Assembly: GCA_003667245.1 (NCBI GenBank)
Contig: RCNN01000021.1
Span: forward strand, 1 to 64,000
From: Heterostelium multicystogenum
Lineage: Eukaryota; Evosea; Eumycetozoa; Acytosteliales; Acytosteliaceae
Reading direction: 5' to 3'
Length of the DNA stretch: 64,000 nucleotides
In this document: positions 8,502 to 18,337 of the stretch, one piece after another
Layout of the letters: each line of letters begins with the position of its first letter
How positions within the stretch are numbered: position 1 is the first letter of the stretch
The notes under the pieces: model-generated
What the model was told of the DNA's origin: nothing
The model's input: only the letters and a program-made list of their open reading frames with translations
Databases searched by the model: none
Translations under genes and position numbers: made by a program

Positions 8502-10053
8502 TTACTTACTGATCTCAGCCACGTTGAACACCTGCTCCAGCATCGGATGGAACACATAACCCTTCACCGAATCACGCATCGGCAGGGTGTAGTTCTTCTG
8601 ATAGAGGTAGGCGTACACGCTGTCCTTGAGCACGATCTTCTGGGCTTCCTGATACAGCTCGGTGCGCTTGGCCGTGTCGTTGTTGGCCGCCGCATCACGA
8701 ATCAGCTTGTCCACCACCGGGTTGCTGTAGAACGAACGATTGCCCGGCAGGCCTTGCAGGGAGGAGTCGAACCAGAAGTTCATGTACATGTAGGGGTCGG
8801 AGAAGTCCGGTGCCCACGAGCCGATGGACACGTCGAAGTCACCCTTGCCCAGGCGCTCGCGCATGGTGGCGTTGGCCAGTTTTTCCATCTTCAGGTTGAT
8901 CCCCAGCGGCGCCAGGCTGGCTTGCAGGGTCAGGCCAATGGATTCCCAGTCAGGGTCCTTGTCGGAGTACATGTAGTTCAGGTTGGTGATTTTTTCCGGG
9001 AGTTTCTTCAGGTTCGCGCCTGCGCTGTCCAGGTCCTGTTTCATCAAGGGCAGGCTCGGGTCATTGGCCCACATGCCGGCAGGAATCGGCCCGTTCATCA
9101 ACTTGGCCTGGCCCTTGAGGATGCCGTCGACAATGCCTTTGTAGTCCACCGCATCAACGATCGCCTGGCGCGCATTCTGGTTGTTCAGCGGGGCTTTCTG
9201 GTTGTTCAGGTACAGGTAGGTCACCCGCAGCGACGGGAACTCCTTGATCACCACGTCTTTCTTTTTGGCCAGGTTGGTGAGCTGGTCCTGGGGCATGTCT
9301 TCGGCGATGTCCAGGTCACCGCGTTCCAGTTGCAGGCGGCGTACCGAGGCTTCGCTGATGATCTTGATCACCACCTTGTTCAGCGCGGGCTTGGTGCCGG
9401 CGTAGTAGGTGTTGGGTTCCAGGGTCAGGCTCTGGCCTTTCTGCCAGTTGCTCAGGCGAAAGGCGCCGGAGCCGGCGGTGTGGGTGGAGAGGGTAGGCGT
9501 TGACGTCGCCCTGTTTCACCACGTCCGGGTTGATGATGCCGGCGCCGTTGTGGGCGAGGGTGTAAAGGAAGGGCGCGTAGGGCTTGGCCAGGGTGAAGCG
9601 CACGGTGAGCGGGTCGACCACGGTGACTTTCATGTCATCCGGGAACGCGCCCGACGGGCCTTGCTTGAGCTGCATCACGCGGTCGAAGGAGAACTTCACC
9701 GCATTGGCGTCGACCTCGGCGCCATCATCGAACTTGTTGCCGGGCTTGAGTTTGAAATCCCACACCAGCCCGTCGGCCGAGGTGGTCCAGCTGTCGGCCA
9801 GGTCGCCCTTGACCTCGGTGCTGCCCTTGCCGTTTTCGACTTTGTAGGCCACCAGCTTCTGGTACGCCGGGTACGTCACCGCCCAATCGTTGTTGTCGAT
9901 GGTCACGGCCGGGTCGAGGGTTTGCGGGTCGGCGGCCTTGCCGATCATCAGGGTGTCTTTGGGCGCCGCGGCACTTGCCGATTGCCACGCGCCCAGGCTC
10001 AGGGCGGCGCACAGCAGGGAGAGTGCGAGGGTCTTGCGGTTGCTTGGGGTCAT
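8502..10053 (-). pseudogene. ddpA: Peptide ABC transporter substrate-binding protein (DdpA-like), one frame break
   Basis: Periplasmic family-5 solute-binding protein, about 516 residues. A signal peptide (MTPSNRKTLALSLLCAALSLGAWQSASA) precedes APKDTLMIGKAADPQTLDPAVTIDNND, the typical start of the mature protein. The frame breaks near 9490, where an extra C in TACCCTCTCC replaces the expected reading NAYLSTHTAGSGAF. The rest runs cleanly to the C-terminus at 8502. By gene order next to a DdpX homologue, the ligand is probably D-Ala-D-Ala or related dipeptides (inference). Confidence 0.85.
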
Positions 10054-10171
10054 GCCGGTTTCCTTGATTATTTAGAGGAAAAAGCGGGTTGGTTTATTTT
10101 TATGAAATCTATAACCGGGCAGTTGGAGCTAAAGGGTGCTGCTCATTATTGTGATGGTACGGTCCTTGGGA

Positions 10172-10716
10172 TCAGTATGACTCCTCAATTAGTGGGAAAA
10201 GTTCGGCATCCGGCAATTCGTAATGCCACCACTCGGTGGCAATCGCCTTGAAGCCGGCGCCAAGCATGATGCCCAGCAACAGCAGGCGGTTGCGCTGCAC
10301 CTGCGGCGGCAGGTCGGGGTAGAACTGGTGGGACTTGGGCTCCATGGCATCAAACGCCGTGCCCATGTCCAGGGGGGTGCCGTGTTCATCAATCAGTGTC
10401 AGGTCGACGGCCACGCCGCGGGTGTGGTGCGAGCCCAGGCGCGGGTCGCGCACGTAGTCCGGGTTTGGGCAGGGCCTGCCACAACAGTTGCTGGGCGTAG
10501 GCCGGGCGATAGGCGTCGTAGATCAGCAACGTCATGCCGGCCTGGCGTGCCAACAGGCTCGCCTTGCGCAGGCAGGCCGCCGCTTTCGGCGTGCAGCAGG
10601 CAGCGGGCATTGCGGTAGATCACGGTGCCTGCCAGGTTGTCGGCACTGGCGTAGATCAGGTCGACCTGTACCGGGTATTCCGGTGGGGCGATTTCTACCA
10701 ATGGGCTGGTTTTCAC
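10172..10716 (-). pseudogene. ddpX: D-alanyl-D-alanine dipeptidase (DdpX/VanX, M15D), frames broken
   Basis: Zinc dipeptidase that splits D-Ala-D-Ala. Visible motifs are YDAYRP (the arginine of VanX enzymes), SHHTRGVAVDLTL (the SxHxxGxAxD zinc motif) and EWWHYEL (the ExWH motif with the catalytic Glu and third zinc ligand). The total length of about 181 codons fits the family. A GTG at 10716 behind AAAGGAAA serves as start. Two shifts are evident: near 10600, and at about 10465 where CCCAAACCCGG has an extra A compared with a PNPDYVRDPRLG reading. It lies between the RpiR regulator and the transporter, as ddpX does at the head of ddpXABCDF in E. coli. Confidence 0.85.
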
Positions 10717-10737
10717 TCAAAGATTTCCTTTCCAGGG

Positions 10738-11593
10738 TCAGGATTCGAACTGGCCGAAGGCCTGTTGCAGGGCGCGGTTTTTTTGCCAGGCGTGCATCCA
10801 GTCGCTCGCCGTAGCGGTCAGCGACGGCAGACACCATCAGGTTGAACAGGCACGTCAGGGGCGCCATGGAGTCCCAGAACTGGCCGACATCGGTTTTCAA
10901 CTGCAGCAGGTCCAGGTCGTAGTCCCGGGCCCAGGGGCATTGCAAGTCAGTGATCAGCGCCAAGGGTAGACCCTGGGCGTTCGCGGTCTCGCAGAACGTG
11001 GGCGTGATGCTGGAATAGGCGCGGAAGTCCGCTGTAATGGCGTAGGGTTTTTCAAAGCCGGAGTTCAGGGTCTCGGCGTAGATCCCCGACAGGCCATCGA
11101 CGTAATAGACCTTGGGACGGATGTATTCCAGGTGGCTGTGGAACGCATTGAGGATGCCCCGGGTGGACTGGATACCGAGGATGAACACGGCGTCTGCATC
11201 CACGATGTGCTGCACGATGTCGGCGAAACCCTGGCTACGGGCCAGGCCGTACACATGCTGGATGGCTTCGATCTCGCGGTTGAGGGAACGGTCGAGGGCG
11301 TCTTCCTGATCGTTCTCCTGGCGAAACGCGCCAAGGCGGTCGGTGATCAGCCAGGAGGCTTGCGGGTCGCCGCGCAGGCCTTGCTTGACGTCATCGAGGT
11401 TGCGATAACCCAGGGTTCGCAAGAAACGCCCCACTGAAATCCCGGTGGTGCCGGCTTGCTGGGCGATGCTGTCGGCGGTTTCGAACGGCAGCTGTTGCAG
11501 GTTGCCCAGCAGGTAGGTCGCGATGCGCTTGCCGGTGGGCGTCAGCGTCGGGAACTGCTGTTCCAGCGTGCGCTGGAAGCTGTTTTTATCCAT
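10738..11593 (-). CDS. RpiR/MurR-family transcriptional regulator
   Basis: The N-terminal RpiR helix-turn-helix (LTPTGKRIATYLLGNLQQLPFETADSIAQQAGTTGISVGRFLRTLGY) is followed by a SIS sugar-isomerase-like domain (ADAVFILGIQSTRGILNAFHSHLEY). It regulates transcription in the cytosol, usually sensing a phosphosugar-like ligand. The intact frame reaches the last few residues, where a run of seven A bases pushes it out of frame; with six A the protein ends ...LAKNRALQQAFGQFES at 10738, about 285 residues. It lies 21 bases before ddpX on the same strand and is the likely regulator of that operon, possibly responding to peptidoglycan breakdown products (inference). Confidence 0.85.
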
Positions 11594-11730
11594 GACGTTT
11601 TTCGCGCAGGCCGGTCATTGATGTTACTCATGTTTCATGATTTTGATGTCTGTTAGAAACATAACATCGGCAATCGCGATAACACAATGGCTTTTTTTGC
11701 ACTGGGCGGGCAGGGGGGGACAAGCGGCGA

Positions 11731-12042
11731 TCAAGGCCGCTGGGGTTTCACCGAAGTACCGAACGTATTGCCCATGCGCACACTGGTCGCTGCGGGTGTA
11801 GAGAGCCCGATTCTGGTTCGGCTTGCGTTTGTCGATGGGCACCTGTTGCGCTTGCTGGTTCTTTTGCGTGGCCTTGGCGGCGTCCGGGTTGTTGCCCATC
11901 TGCTGGCTCAGGCAGCCATAGTCCGGGCCTTGTAGCCATCCACGTTGACCTCGGTGCAGCCATTGGGCGTTCCTTCGGCGTGGGCCATCAGTGGCAGGGC
12001 AGCACACAGCAACAGGCTGGCGAGGGTCGGGAACAGGTTCAT
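11731..12042 (-). pseudogene. Small secreted hypothetical protein, frames broken
   Basis: The start at 12042 opens a clear signal peptide (MNLFPTLASLLLCAALPLMAHA) followed by EGTPNGCTEVNVDGYK. One base later the sense of the protein moves to another frame (PDYGCLSQQMGNNPDAAKATQKNQQ), and it moves again near the end (MGNTFGTSVKPQRP, stop at 11731). The total is about 104 codons with two cysteines, periplasmic or secreted. I recognise the general look of small Pseudomonas exported proteins but no function. Confidence 0.45.
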
Positions 12043-12170
12043 CGGTGCCTCCTGGCGAGCCCTGGGAAATGGGCCGGTATGGCTCAAAAGTGTAGTGCAG
12101 CGGGCTGCCCGTCACCCGTGATGTTTTTTTTGCTGGCACCGTAACATCAGGTTCATAAACTGGCCTCAGG

Positions 12171-12819
12171 ATGACGTTTTGTAGGCTATGTCGGACGTGT
12201 TGCGATGCTGAGCAGGGGGGCTTGGAGGCGCGCGGCTGCTGCCTGGCTCTGCTGTTGGGGCTGGCGCAGACCGTGCGCGCCGAAGTGACCCTGGACCTGC
12301 CCGCGCAGAACCTGGATAGCGCCCTGCAGGCGTTTCAGCCATGCCACCGGCATGGCGGTGCTGGTGGACCGCGAGTTGACCCGGGGCCGGCGCTCCATCG
12401 GCGTGCATGGCCGCTACAGTGCGCAGCAAGCCCTGGGCTGCTGCTGACAGGGAGTGGCCTGATGGCGCGTTATGCCCGCAGCGATGCATTCACCCTGCAA
12501 GCCCCCGAGGTCAGCCAGCCGGCCACGACGCGGGGGCTGAAGGCAGGGCATGCAGCACGGATCAAACAACAGCTATGCCGCGGCCTTGCAGCAGGCGATC
12601 GAACGCAGTTTGTGCCGTTCGCCGCTGACCCGCCCCGGCAGTTTCCGGGCGCTGGTGCAGGTGTGGGTCAACGGTGACGGGGTGATCGAACACAGCCGGC
12701 TGGTCAGCTCCACCGGTGACCTGCAGCGTGACGAAGCGCTGGTACGCGGCCTGGGCGCCACCCGGGTCGAACGCCCTGCGCCCAGTTTCGCTGCGCTTGC
12801 CGGTGACCTTACTTTTTGA
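12171..12819 (+). pseudogene. vreA: VreA-like cell-surface-signalling protein (STN plus TonB C-terminal-like), frames broken
   Basis: After a signal-like segment (CCLALLLGLAQTVRA) comes EVTLDLPAQNLDSALQAF, the secretin/TonB short N-terminal (STN) domain with GMAVLVDRELTRGRRS and YSAQQALGLLLTGSGL. The second half (SYAAALQQAIERSLCR...FRALVQVWVNGDGVIEHSRLVSSTGD) looks like a TonB C-terminal fold. A small STN protein without a beta-barrel, placed before an ECF sigma and an anti-sigma gene, is the VreA arrangement of the P. aeruginosa PUMA3 system. At least three one-base shifts occur (near 12340, 12445 and 12550). The exact start is uncertain. Confidence 0.65.
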
Positions 12820-12877
12820 TGCCCGATTCAACAGGAACACGCATGGAATGCACAGCAGGGGAAGGAGTTTCCGGGGC

Positions 12878-13425
12878 ATGAAAGATACCGGCCACAGCAT
12901 GATGGTCAGCCTGTTCCTGGCGTCCTACGAGGACTTCAAGGTACGCCTGCGCAAGCGCCTCGGGTCCGAGGACCTGGCCAACGACGTGCTGCACGAAACC
13001 TACCTGCGGGTCGACCGCATGGACATGCCGCCGAACCTGGCGCAACCCAATGCCTACCTGTATCGAATGGCGCTGAACATCGCCGCTGACCGACGCCAGG
13101 CGGATGCGCGACTGTTGACCGGCAGCGAAGTCGAAGAGCTGCTGCAAACCGTCGATGAAGCCCAGGACCCGTCGCGGGTGTGGGTGGCCAGCGGGAAATC
13201 CAGTCCTTGCTCAAGGCCCTCTACGAACTGCCGGCGCGGCGGCGCCAGATCCTTATCGCTGCACGTCTGGAAGAGGCGCCACACCTGGAAATCTCCAGGC
13301 GTTTCGGGATTTCCACGCGCATGGTCGAAAAAGGAAATCAAGGCGGGGCTGGGCCCACTGTGCGCAGCGCCTTGAAAGAAAAAGTGATCCAGCGGTTCGG
13401 TCCCGGGGCCGGAAAACCGTCTTAG
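12878..13425 (+). pseudogene. vreI: ECF sigma factor (VreI-like), frames broken near the middle
   Basis: Short iron-starvation-type ECF sigma factor of about 181 residues from MKDTGHSMMVSLFLASYEDF. Region 2 is LANDVLHETYLRVDRMDMPPNLAQPNAYLYRMALNIAADRR. Region 4 is LPARRRQILIAARLEEAPHLEISRRFGISTRMVEKEI, where the helix-turn-helix reads the -35 element. Shifts at about 13185 and 13335 break the frame. It lies between the STN protein and the FecR-type anti-sigma. By analogy with PUMA3 it would direct transcription of the neighbouring secretion genes and the large adhesin (inference). Confidence 0.75.
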
Positions 13426-13463
13426 TGATTGAGTCCCTGATAATCCGTTGAGTACCTGCGCGC

Positions 13464-14399
13464 TTGAACATTTTTAACCTTTCCGCTGCCCGTGCTGCGC
13501 CCGACAGCCCCCTGCACGATGAAGCGCGTGACTGGCTGGTGCTGCTGACGTCGGGCCGGGCCACCGTTGCCGATGCCAAGGCGTTGCGCCAGTGGTGCGC
13601 CCAGAGCCCGGAGCATGCCCGGGCGTTCGAGCAGGCCAAGGTGTTTGTGGCAGCAAATTGGCTCCCGCCGCCGAGCAGTTTTTCCCGGCCGCGGCATTTT
13701 GGGCGGCGGGCGTTTTTGGGCGGGGCGATTGCGGCGTCGGCGGCGGTGTTGATGGTGCGGGTGACGGTGCCGGGTGGGGTTTGCCGGGTTGACGGCGGAT
13801 TACCGCACCGAGGTCGGGGAGCAGCGGCGGGTGGAGTTGGGTGATGGGGTTCGGCTGGAGCTCAATACGCAGACGCGGATCAGCCGGCGTGAGGGTGGGA
13901 TTGAGTTGTTGGAAGGGGGAGGTCGAGGTGCTGGCCGATGCTGCGATGCCGCTTCAGGTTCAGGCGGGTGGAGGGTGGTTGAGTGCGGCTCGGGCACGGT
14001 TCAATGTGCGCAATACGGATCACAGTGTGTGTGTGACGTGTATTGATGGGGCGCTGTTGGTGGGTGTTGGGGGGCGTACGGTTCGGCTTGAGGGTGGGCG
14101 GCAGCTGACTTATGACGCCAGCGGTGTGGGTGAGCCGGTGGCGGTGGACGTGCAGGCTGTGGTGGCTTGGCGGGAGCAGGTGCTGGTGTTTGATAATGCG
14201 ACGCTGGGCGACGGTGGTGGATGAGATCAATCGCTATCGGCCGGGGATGTTGCTGCTGATGAATGCGCAGTTTGGGCAAGCGGCGGGTGCAGGCGCGGTT
14301 TAGTCTGCATCAGTTGGCGGGGGGTGGCGCTTTTGATTCGCGATGCGTATGGGGCCAAGTGTACGGAGTTGCCTGGCGGTGTTTGTTTTGTTGAGTTAG
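13464..14399 (+). pseudogene. vreR: FecR-type anti-sigma factor (VreR-like), frames broken
   Basis: The N-terminal cytoplasmic anti-sigma part (DEARDWLVLLTSGRATVADAKALRQWCAQSPEHARAFEQAK) is the DUF4880/FecR N-domain. A single membrane segment (FLGGAIAASAAVLMV) leads to the periplasmic FecR domain (TADYRTEVGEQRRVELGDGVRLELNTQTRI ... VDEINRYRPGMLLL). The start may be the TTG at 13464 (LNIFNLS); no better ATG is close. Several shifts break it (about 13655, 13780, 13920, 14212 and 14275). It would hold VreI inactive until the STN protein signals across the periplasm. Confidence 0.7.
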
Positions 14400-14404
14400 A
14401 TCGG

Positions 14405-14800
14405 TGTGCATATCCGTTTATTTAGGTAACGGCTGCTTCAAAATCAAAAGCACAGCGGCCTCCCGGCCGGCTTGAGTGTTAAAAGCAAAGGCAAAGACCA
14501 GAGCGAAAACAGAAATCTGCTTTCTGTGGGAGCGGGCTTGCTCGCGAAAAACCTGAGAGCGCCGCGTTCATCCAGAATGCCCGCGTCATTCGTTAACGAC
14601 CTTCGCGAGCAAGCCCGCTCCCACATTTGGACCGTGCCCGCTTTAGCTTTTGATTTTGCTCTTCAACACTCAAGCCTAGGCGAGGAGCCGAGTGGTGGGG
14701 CAAGAGCGTTTTGCTTACTTTTGACTGGGCCGGCATTCCGGCTTTTCGAAAGTGAGCGGAACCCATATCAGCCATAACAAAAAATAACGGATATGTACAC
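14405..14800. repeat. Imperfect long inverted repeat with a central REPIN (shorter copy)
   Basis: No gene here. CATATCCGTTTATTTAGGTAACGG at the left is mirrored by AAAATAACGGATATGTAC at the right. ATCAAAAGCACAGCGGCC plus CTTGAGTGTTAAAAGC on the left is mirrored by TTTGATTTTGCTCTTCAACACTCAAG on the right. A REPIN occupies the centre. The block CCTAGGCGAGGAGCCGAGTGG (about 14680) recurs in the copy at 22.3-23.1 kb. It separates vreR from the convergent gspJ. Confidence 0.75.
14526..14624. repeat. REPIN
   Basis: GTGGGAGCGGGCTTGCTCGCGAA at 14526-14548 with a perfect inverted copy at 14602-14624. It is central to the larger inverted repeat. Confidence 0.92.
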
Positions 14801-14814
14801 CACCCCAAAAAGCC

Positions 14815-15415
14815 CTACCGCAAGGGCCCCAAACCTGCCGATACCGCTCCACCCCCTGGCCCGTCTCCCGCACCAGAACCACCTCGATCCCCAGCGGTTC
14901 CTCCTGCCGATTCCCACTCAACTGCCGCCACCCCTTGTCCCAAACCCGCACCTGCAAATCCCTGACCTGCCCAAGCACCGCCACCGCATCCCGGGGCGCC
15001 GGCAGCGGATACCGATCCCGCGCCGGTGCCGCCGCCCGATACAGCGTGTCCCCTTTGAGCCACCACCGCACCCGCTGCAACCCATCCCCAGGAACCGGCG
15101 CACTCCGGGATCACCTCCAACCGAAAACCCCTTGCTGTCCGAACTCCTCACCGACACCGCCGCCAACCCGCCAGGCCTTCGGCGCGTCTTCGCCAATCGG
15201 CGGCCCCAACTCAACCTCCGCGCGCAAGCTCACATCCAGCTGCATCTGGTTCAGCGCCCGCAAACAACACCTCCGTCTGCTCACTGCTGGCCTGCAAATG
15301 CTGATCAGCCCGGGTCACACTGTCCAACCCGCGCCAGGCAATCACACTGACCACCGCCATCAACATGATCGCCACCATCACCTCGATCAAACGTAAAACC
15401 CTTCTGGTCACTCAT
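14815..15415 (-). pseudogene. gspJ: T2SS minor pseudopilin GspJ (HxcW-like), frames broken
   Basis: Read from ATG 15415 with one T removed, the start is MSDQKGFTLIEVMVAIMLMAVVSVIAWRGL. This is a prepilin leader cut between G and F, with the conserved +5 Glu and the hydrophobic helix. Further on, SVTRADQHLQASSEQTEVL and the C-terminal LQRVRWWLKGDTLYRAAAP ... RLVRETGQGVERYRQVWG are typical of GspJ. The protein is spread over three frames and ends at 14815. Its start overlaps the stop of gspH (ATGAGTGA). It would form the pseudopilus tip with GspI, GspK and GspH. Confidence 0.72.
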
Positions 15416-15862
15416 GACTCACCACCCGCAACAACCCCGCCGCATCCCGTTGCAGGCTCAGGCTGTATTGCCCATCCGACAGCACCACCCGCACTGGCGG
15501 GTTCACCCATTCAGCATCCAGCACCAATGTTTTCCCAGGCTCGATGCGCACCTGCATCGGCGCACTGTTCCCAGGCCCGCGGACGCAGTTGCCTGATCGC
15601 CGCTGAAGTTCTCCACTCCCAGCCCATCATCAGTAACGCGGCTTGAAGCGAAATCCCTTGGCATCGGCTTTCCAGGTAATCGCCCGGCCATCGGCACGCG
15701 CCTCGGCCTGGCCACCTGCAGCAACTGGCTCAAGCGTTCCGCGTCCTTGCGCAGCAGGTGCAGCGGATCAGGCTTGATGCTCAGGCTGATGGCCGCACTG
15801 GCGATGCCGATGATCACCAGCACCACCATCAACTCGATCAACGTGAAGCCCTGCTGTTTCAT
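15408..15862 (-). pseudogene. gspH: T2SS minor pseudopilin GspH (HxcU-like), frames broken
   Basis: MKQQGFTLIELMVVLVIIGIASAAISLSIKPDPLHLLRKDAERLSQLLQ is a clear type IV prepilin leader and helix with the length and body of GspH. The C-terminus VLSDGQYSLSLQRDAAGLLRVVSHE is recovered in another frame and ends at 15408. Shifts lie near 15715 and 15600. It is a minor pseudopilin of the inner-membrane platform and is coupled to gspJ through overlapping stop and start codons. Confidence 0.75.
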
Positions 15863-15936
15863 TTTTTGCTCCCTGATCAACCGCTGAAATAAAAAGGTGT
15901 GAATTGCCCTGTAGCCTGAGGCGACGGACAAACAGG

Positions 15937-16385
15937 ATGGTCCCGCCCATGGCATTCAATCCATCGTTTTTCACCCGCCATGGCGTCCAGGCCTTGGCGT
16001 TGCTGGCGGCGCTGGCAGGGGTTGCGACCTGGACGCCACTGTTGCTCACGTCGGCCGAGTCCCCACCCGCAGGACGCGCCCCAGGCGTTGGCGGCCCGCA
16101 GCGACAACCCCGCCGCGCAATGGGTTTTCCAATACCCGGCCGGTGATGCAGATCAAGGTCTCCGGGGTGCTTGCCGGGGCGCGTGGGGGCGGTGGCGATC
16201 CTCAGTCTCAAACGACGGCCCGCCCCGCAGCTTTTTTGTTGGGTGAAACGCCTGAGCCCCGGCGTGCGGCTGACGGCCATTGAAGGCGATAGCGTGGAGA
16301 TCGAGCGCGGGCGCGAAAAAAATCCGCGTGCCCCCTCGACAAGTTGCCCGACGGGCCGGCGTTGCCAAGCCTCATTCGGCAGTAA
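15937..16385 (+). pseudogene. gspC: T2SS inner-membrane protein GspC-like (HxcP-like), frames broken
   Basis: The short protein (about 148 codons) has one N-terminal membrane segment (GVQALALLAALAGVATWTPLLLT), a proline-rich linker, and an HR domain recoverable as VMQIKVSGVLAGARGAVAILSLNDGPPRSFLLGETLSPGVRLTAIEGDSVEIERGRE. It ends LPSLIRQ with no C-terminal PDZ domain. Such a short GspC fits the Hxc type. It couples the platform to the secretin N-domains. Two runs (A7, C5) near 16315-16335 and other sites break the frame. Its 3' end overlaps that of minus-strand gspI. Confidence 0.65.
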
Positions 16386-16776
16386 CCGGGCGCTTCACCG
16401 GCGGGCGCCCCAGCAGTGTCTCCAGGCGTGCCAGGGGTGGCGCTTCCCGGGTGGCGTCCAGCACCCTGCACGCTGACCGTGGAACAGGCGCCCATCCGGC
16501 CCGTTGCTGATGGTCTGTGTTCGCAACGCAGTTTCAGCCGGCCCTGGTCGCAGTCGAACGTCTTGCGCCGGTGCTCACCCGACCTTCCAGGCGCAGTTCC
16601 GCCATCCGGCCCTGGGCTGCCAGCAGCGCCATCGACTTGTCCCGCAGCAGGGCCGTTGCTGGTGGTCATCAGCCCGGCCACGCGTAACCGCCGCCGCCAT
16701 GGCCACGGCCGATGATCGCCAGTGCCACCAACACTTCAATCAGGGTGAAAACCTTGCTCGTTGCGGGCCCGCCCAT
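16372..16776 (-). pseudogene. gspI: T2SS minor pseudopilin GspI (HxcV-like), frames broken
   Basis: Near the start the leader can be read as NEQGFTLIEVLVALAII once an extra T in GGTTTTC is allowed for, then VAGLMTTSNG, DKSMALLAAQGRMAELRLEGRVSTG and a C-terminal ATREAPPLARLETLLGRPPVKRPVTAE. These are the features of GspI. The gene lies on the strand opposite to gspC and gspG and converges on gspC, with a 14-base overlap of coding ends. Confidence 0.68.
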
Positions 16777-16925
16777 GGCGTACTCAAAACCGGAAAACAG
16801 GCCCGCAGACTAGCCCCGGGGAGTTGACCGATTGGCGACCAAAGCTCCCGAGGATTTTCAACATGACTGACATGTGTTCTTGCACACTGCGGCCACGAAA
16901 TGCACTCAAGCCAAGGAATGTCGAC

Positions 16926-17372
16926 ATGGATATCGCACACTTCACGTCAGCGCGCAGGCAGCGCGGTTTCACCCCTGATCGAGATCAATGGTGGTCGTGG
17001 TGATCCTGGGGATTCTGGCGGCGCTGGTGGTGCCCAAGGTGCTTTCGACCGCCCCGACCAGGCGCGCGGGCCACAGCGGCCCGCAGGACATTTGGCGGGC
17101 TGATGCAGGCCCTGAAACTCTACCGCCTCGACCACGGCTCGTATCCCAGCATGAACCAGGGCTTGAAGGTGCTGGGTGGAACGCCCGGCCGATGCGAAAA
17201 ACAGCCAACTGGCGCGCCTACCTCGAACGCTTGCCCAACGACCCGGTGGGGCAACCCGTATCACTACCTCAACCCAGGGGCCAACGGCGAAGTGGATGTG
17301 TTCTCCCTCGGCGCCGACGGGAAACCTGATGGTGACGGCGTGAACGCCGATATCGGCTCCTGGCAGTTGTAA
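16926..17372 (+). pseudogene. gspG: T2SS major pseudopilin GspG (HxcT-like), frames broken
   Basis: ATG 16926 lies behind AAGGAA. A basic leader (MDIAHFTSARRQRG) precedes the FTLIEIMVVVVILGILAALVVPKVL helix. The body contains GGLMQALKLYRLDHGSYPSMNQGL and the calcium-loop C-terminus PNDPWGNPYHYLNPG ... FSLGADGKPDGDGVNADIGSW. The length of about 147 codons is right for GspG. Three to four one-base shifts occur (about 16977, 17047, 17095 and 17190). It polymerises into the pseudopilus that pushes substrates through the secretin. Confidence 0.82.
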
Positions 17373-17380
17373 GGCCGGCG

Positions 17381-18337
17381 ATGAACAGCCATTCGCCCCC
17401 AGCGGCGAAGCAGCGCGGCATGGCGATTATCAGTGCCTTGCTGATCGCGGCCGTGGTCGCGGTGCTTGCCGGCGCCATGCTCACCCGGCAAACCGTGTTC
17501 ACCCCGCAGCCTGGAAGCTGAACAACTGCGTATCCAGGGCCAATGGTTGTTGAATGGCGGCCTGGAAACCAGTCGCCAGCTCCTGTGGGGACCGCGCGCC
17601 GCCAGGACGTGTTGACCCGGCTCGATCAACCGTGGGCACGGCCCTCGGCGGTGCTTTCGAGGGGCGGATTGAGGATGAGCAGGGCAAGTTCAACCTGCGC
17701 AAACCTGGTGACCCAACAACACCGGACGCCGGGGCAATTGCAGAGCTTCGAACGCCTGTGCCAGTTGATCGGCATCGAGCCGGCCGTGAGTCGCCGCATC
17801 AGCCGGCGAGTGATCGACTCATACGAACCAGCGCGAGCTCGGCGCCTCACTTACCGGCGGCTTCAACAGCAGCCGGGATACCTCGCCCGATGCCGCTGCG
17901 CCATTGATCCCGGCCAAGTACCCGATGTTGCGCAGCCTCACCGACCTCAGCGGTATCGAAGGCCTCGACCCGCGCCAACTGCGGCGCATGGCGAGCTATG
18001 TCAGCGTGCTGCCCGGCAATACCTGGGTTCAACGGCAATACCGCCAGCGCCGAGGTGCTCAGCAGCGTTGGTACCGGGGGCTCAGCCTGTCCCAGGCCCA
18101 GGCACTGGTGGCCGAGCGCGACGGCGGGCGCTGGTTTGTCAATCGCGGGGATTTCGTCAACCGGTTGCGCATGCCACAAGTCGCGGTGGACACGGTGCAG
18201 GTGGGGATCACCAGCGAGTGGTTTCGCGTGCACGGCCAGGTGCGCGCCGCGAGAGCGTCGGGTCACGCTGGAGGCGTTGCTGTATCGCCCCCGAAGACCG
18301 TCAGCCCCAGAGTGATCTGGTCGCGGTGGGCGTATGA
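17381..18337 (+). pseudogene. gspK: T2SS minor pseudopilin GspK (HxcX-like), frames broken
   Basis: The start MNSHSPPAAKQRGMAIISALLIAAVVAVLAGAMLTRQTVF is the GspK prepilin leader (G/MAIISALL). The large periplasmic domain includes IEDEQGKFNLRNL, FERLCQLIGIEP, VPDVAQPH-type segments and RGDFVNRLRMPQVAVDTVQVGITSEWFRVHGQV. The stop at 18337 overlaps the gspL start (ATGA). Shifts occur throughout. GspK caps the pseudopilus tip. Confidence 0.72.
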
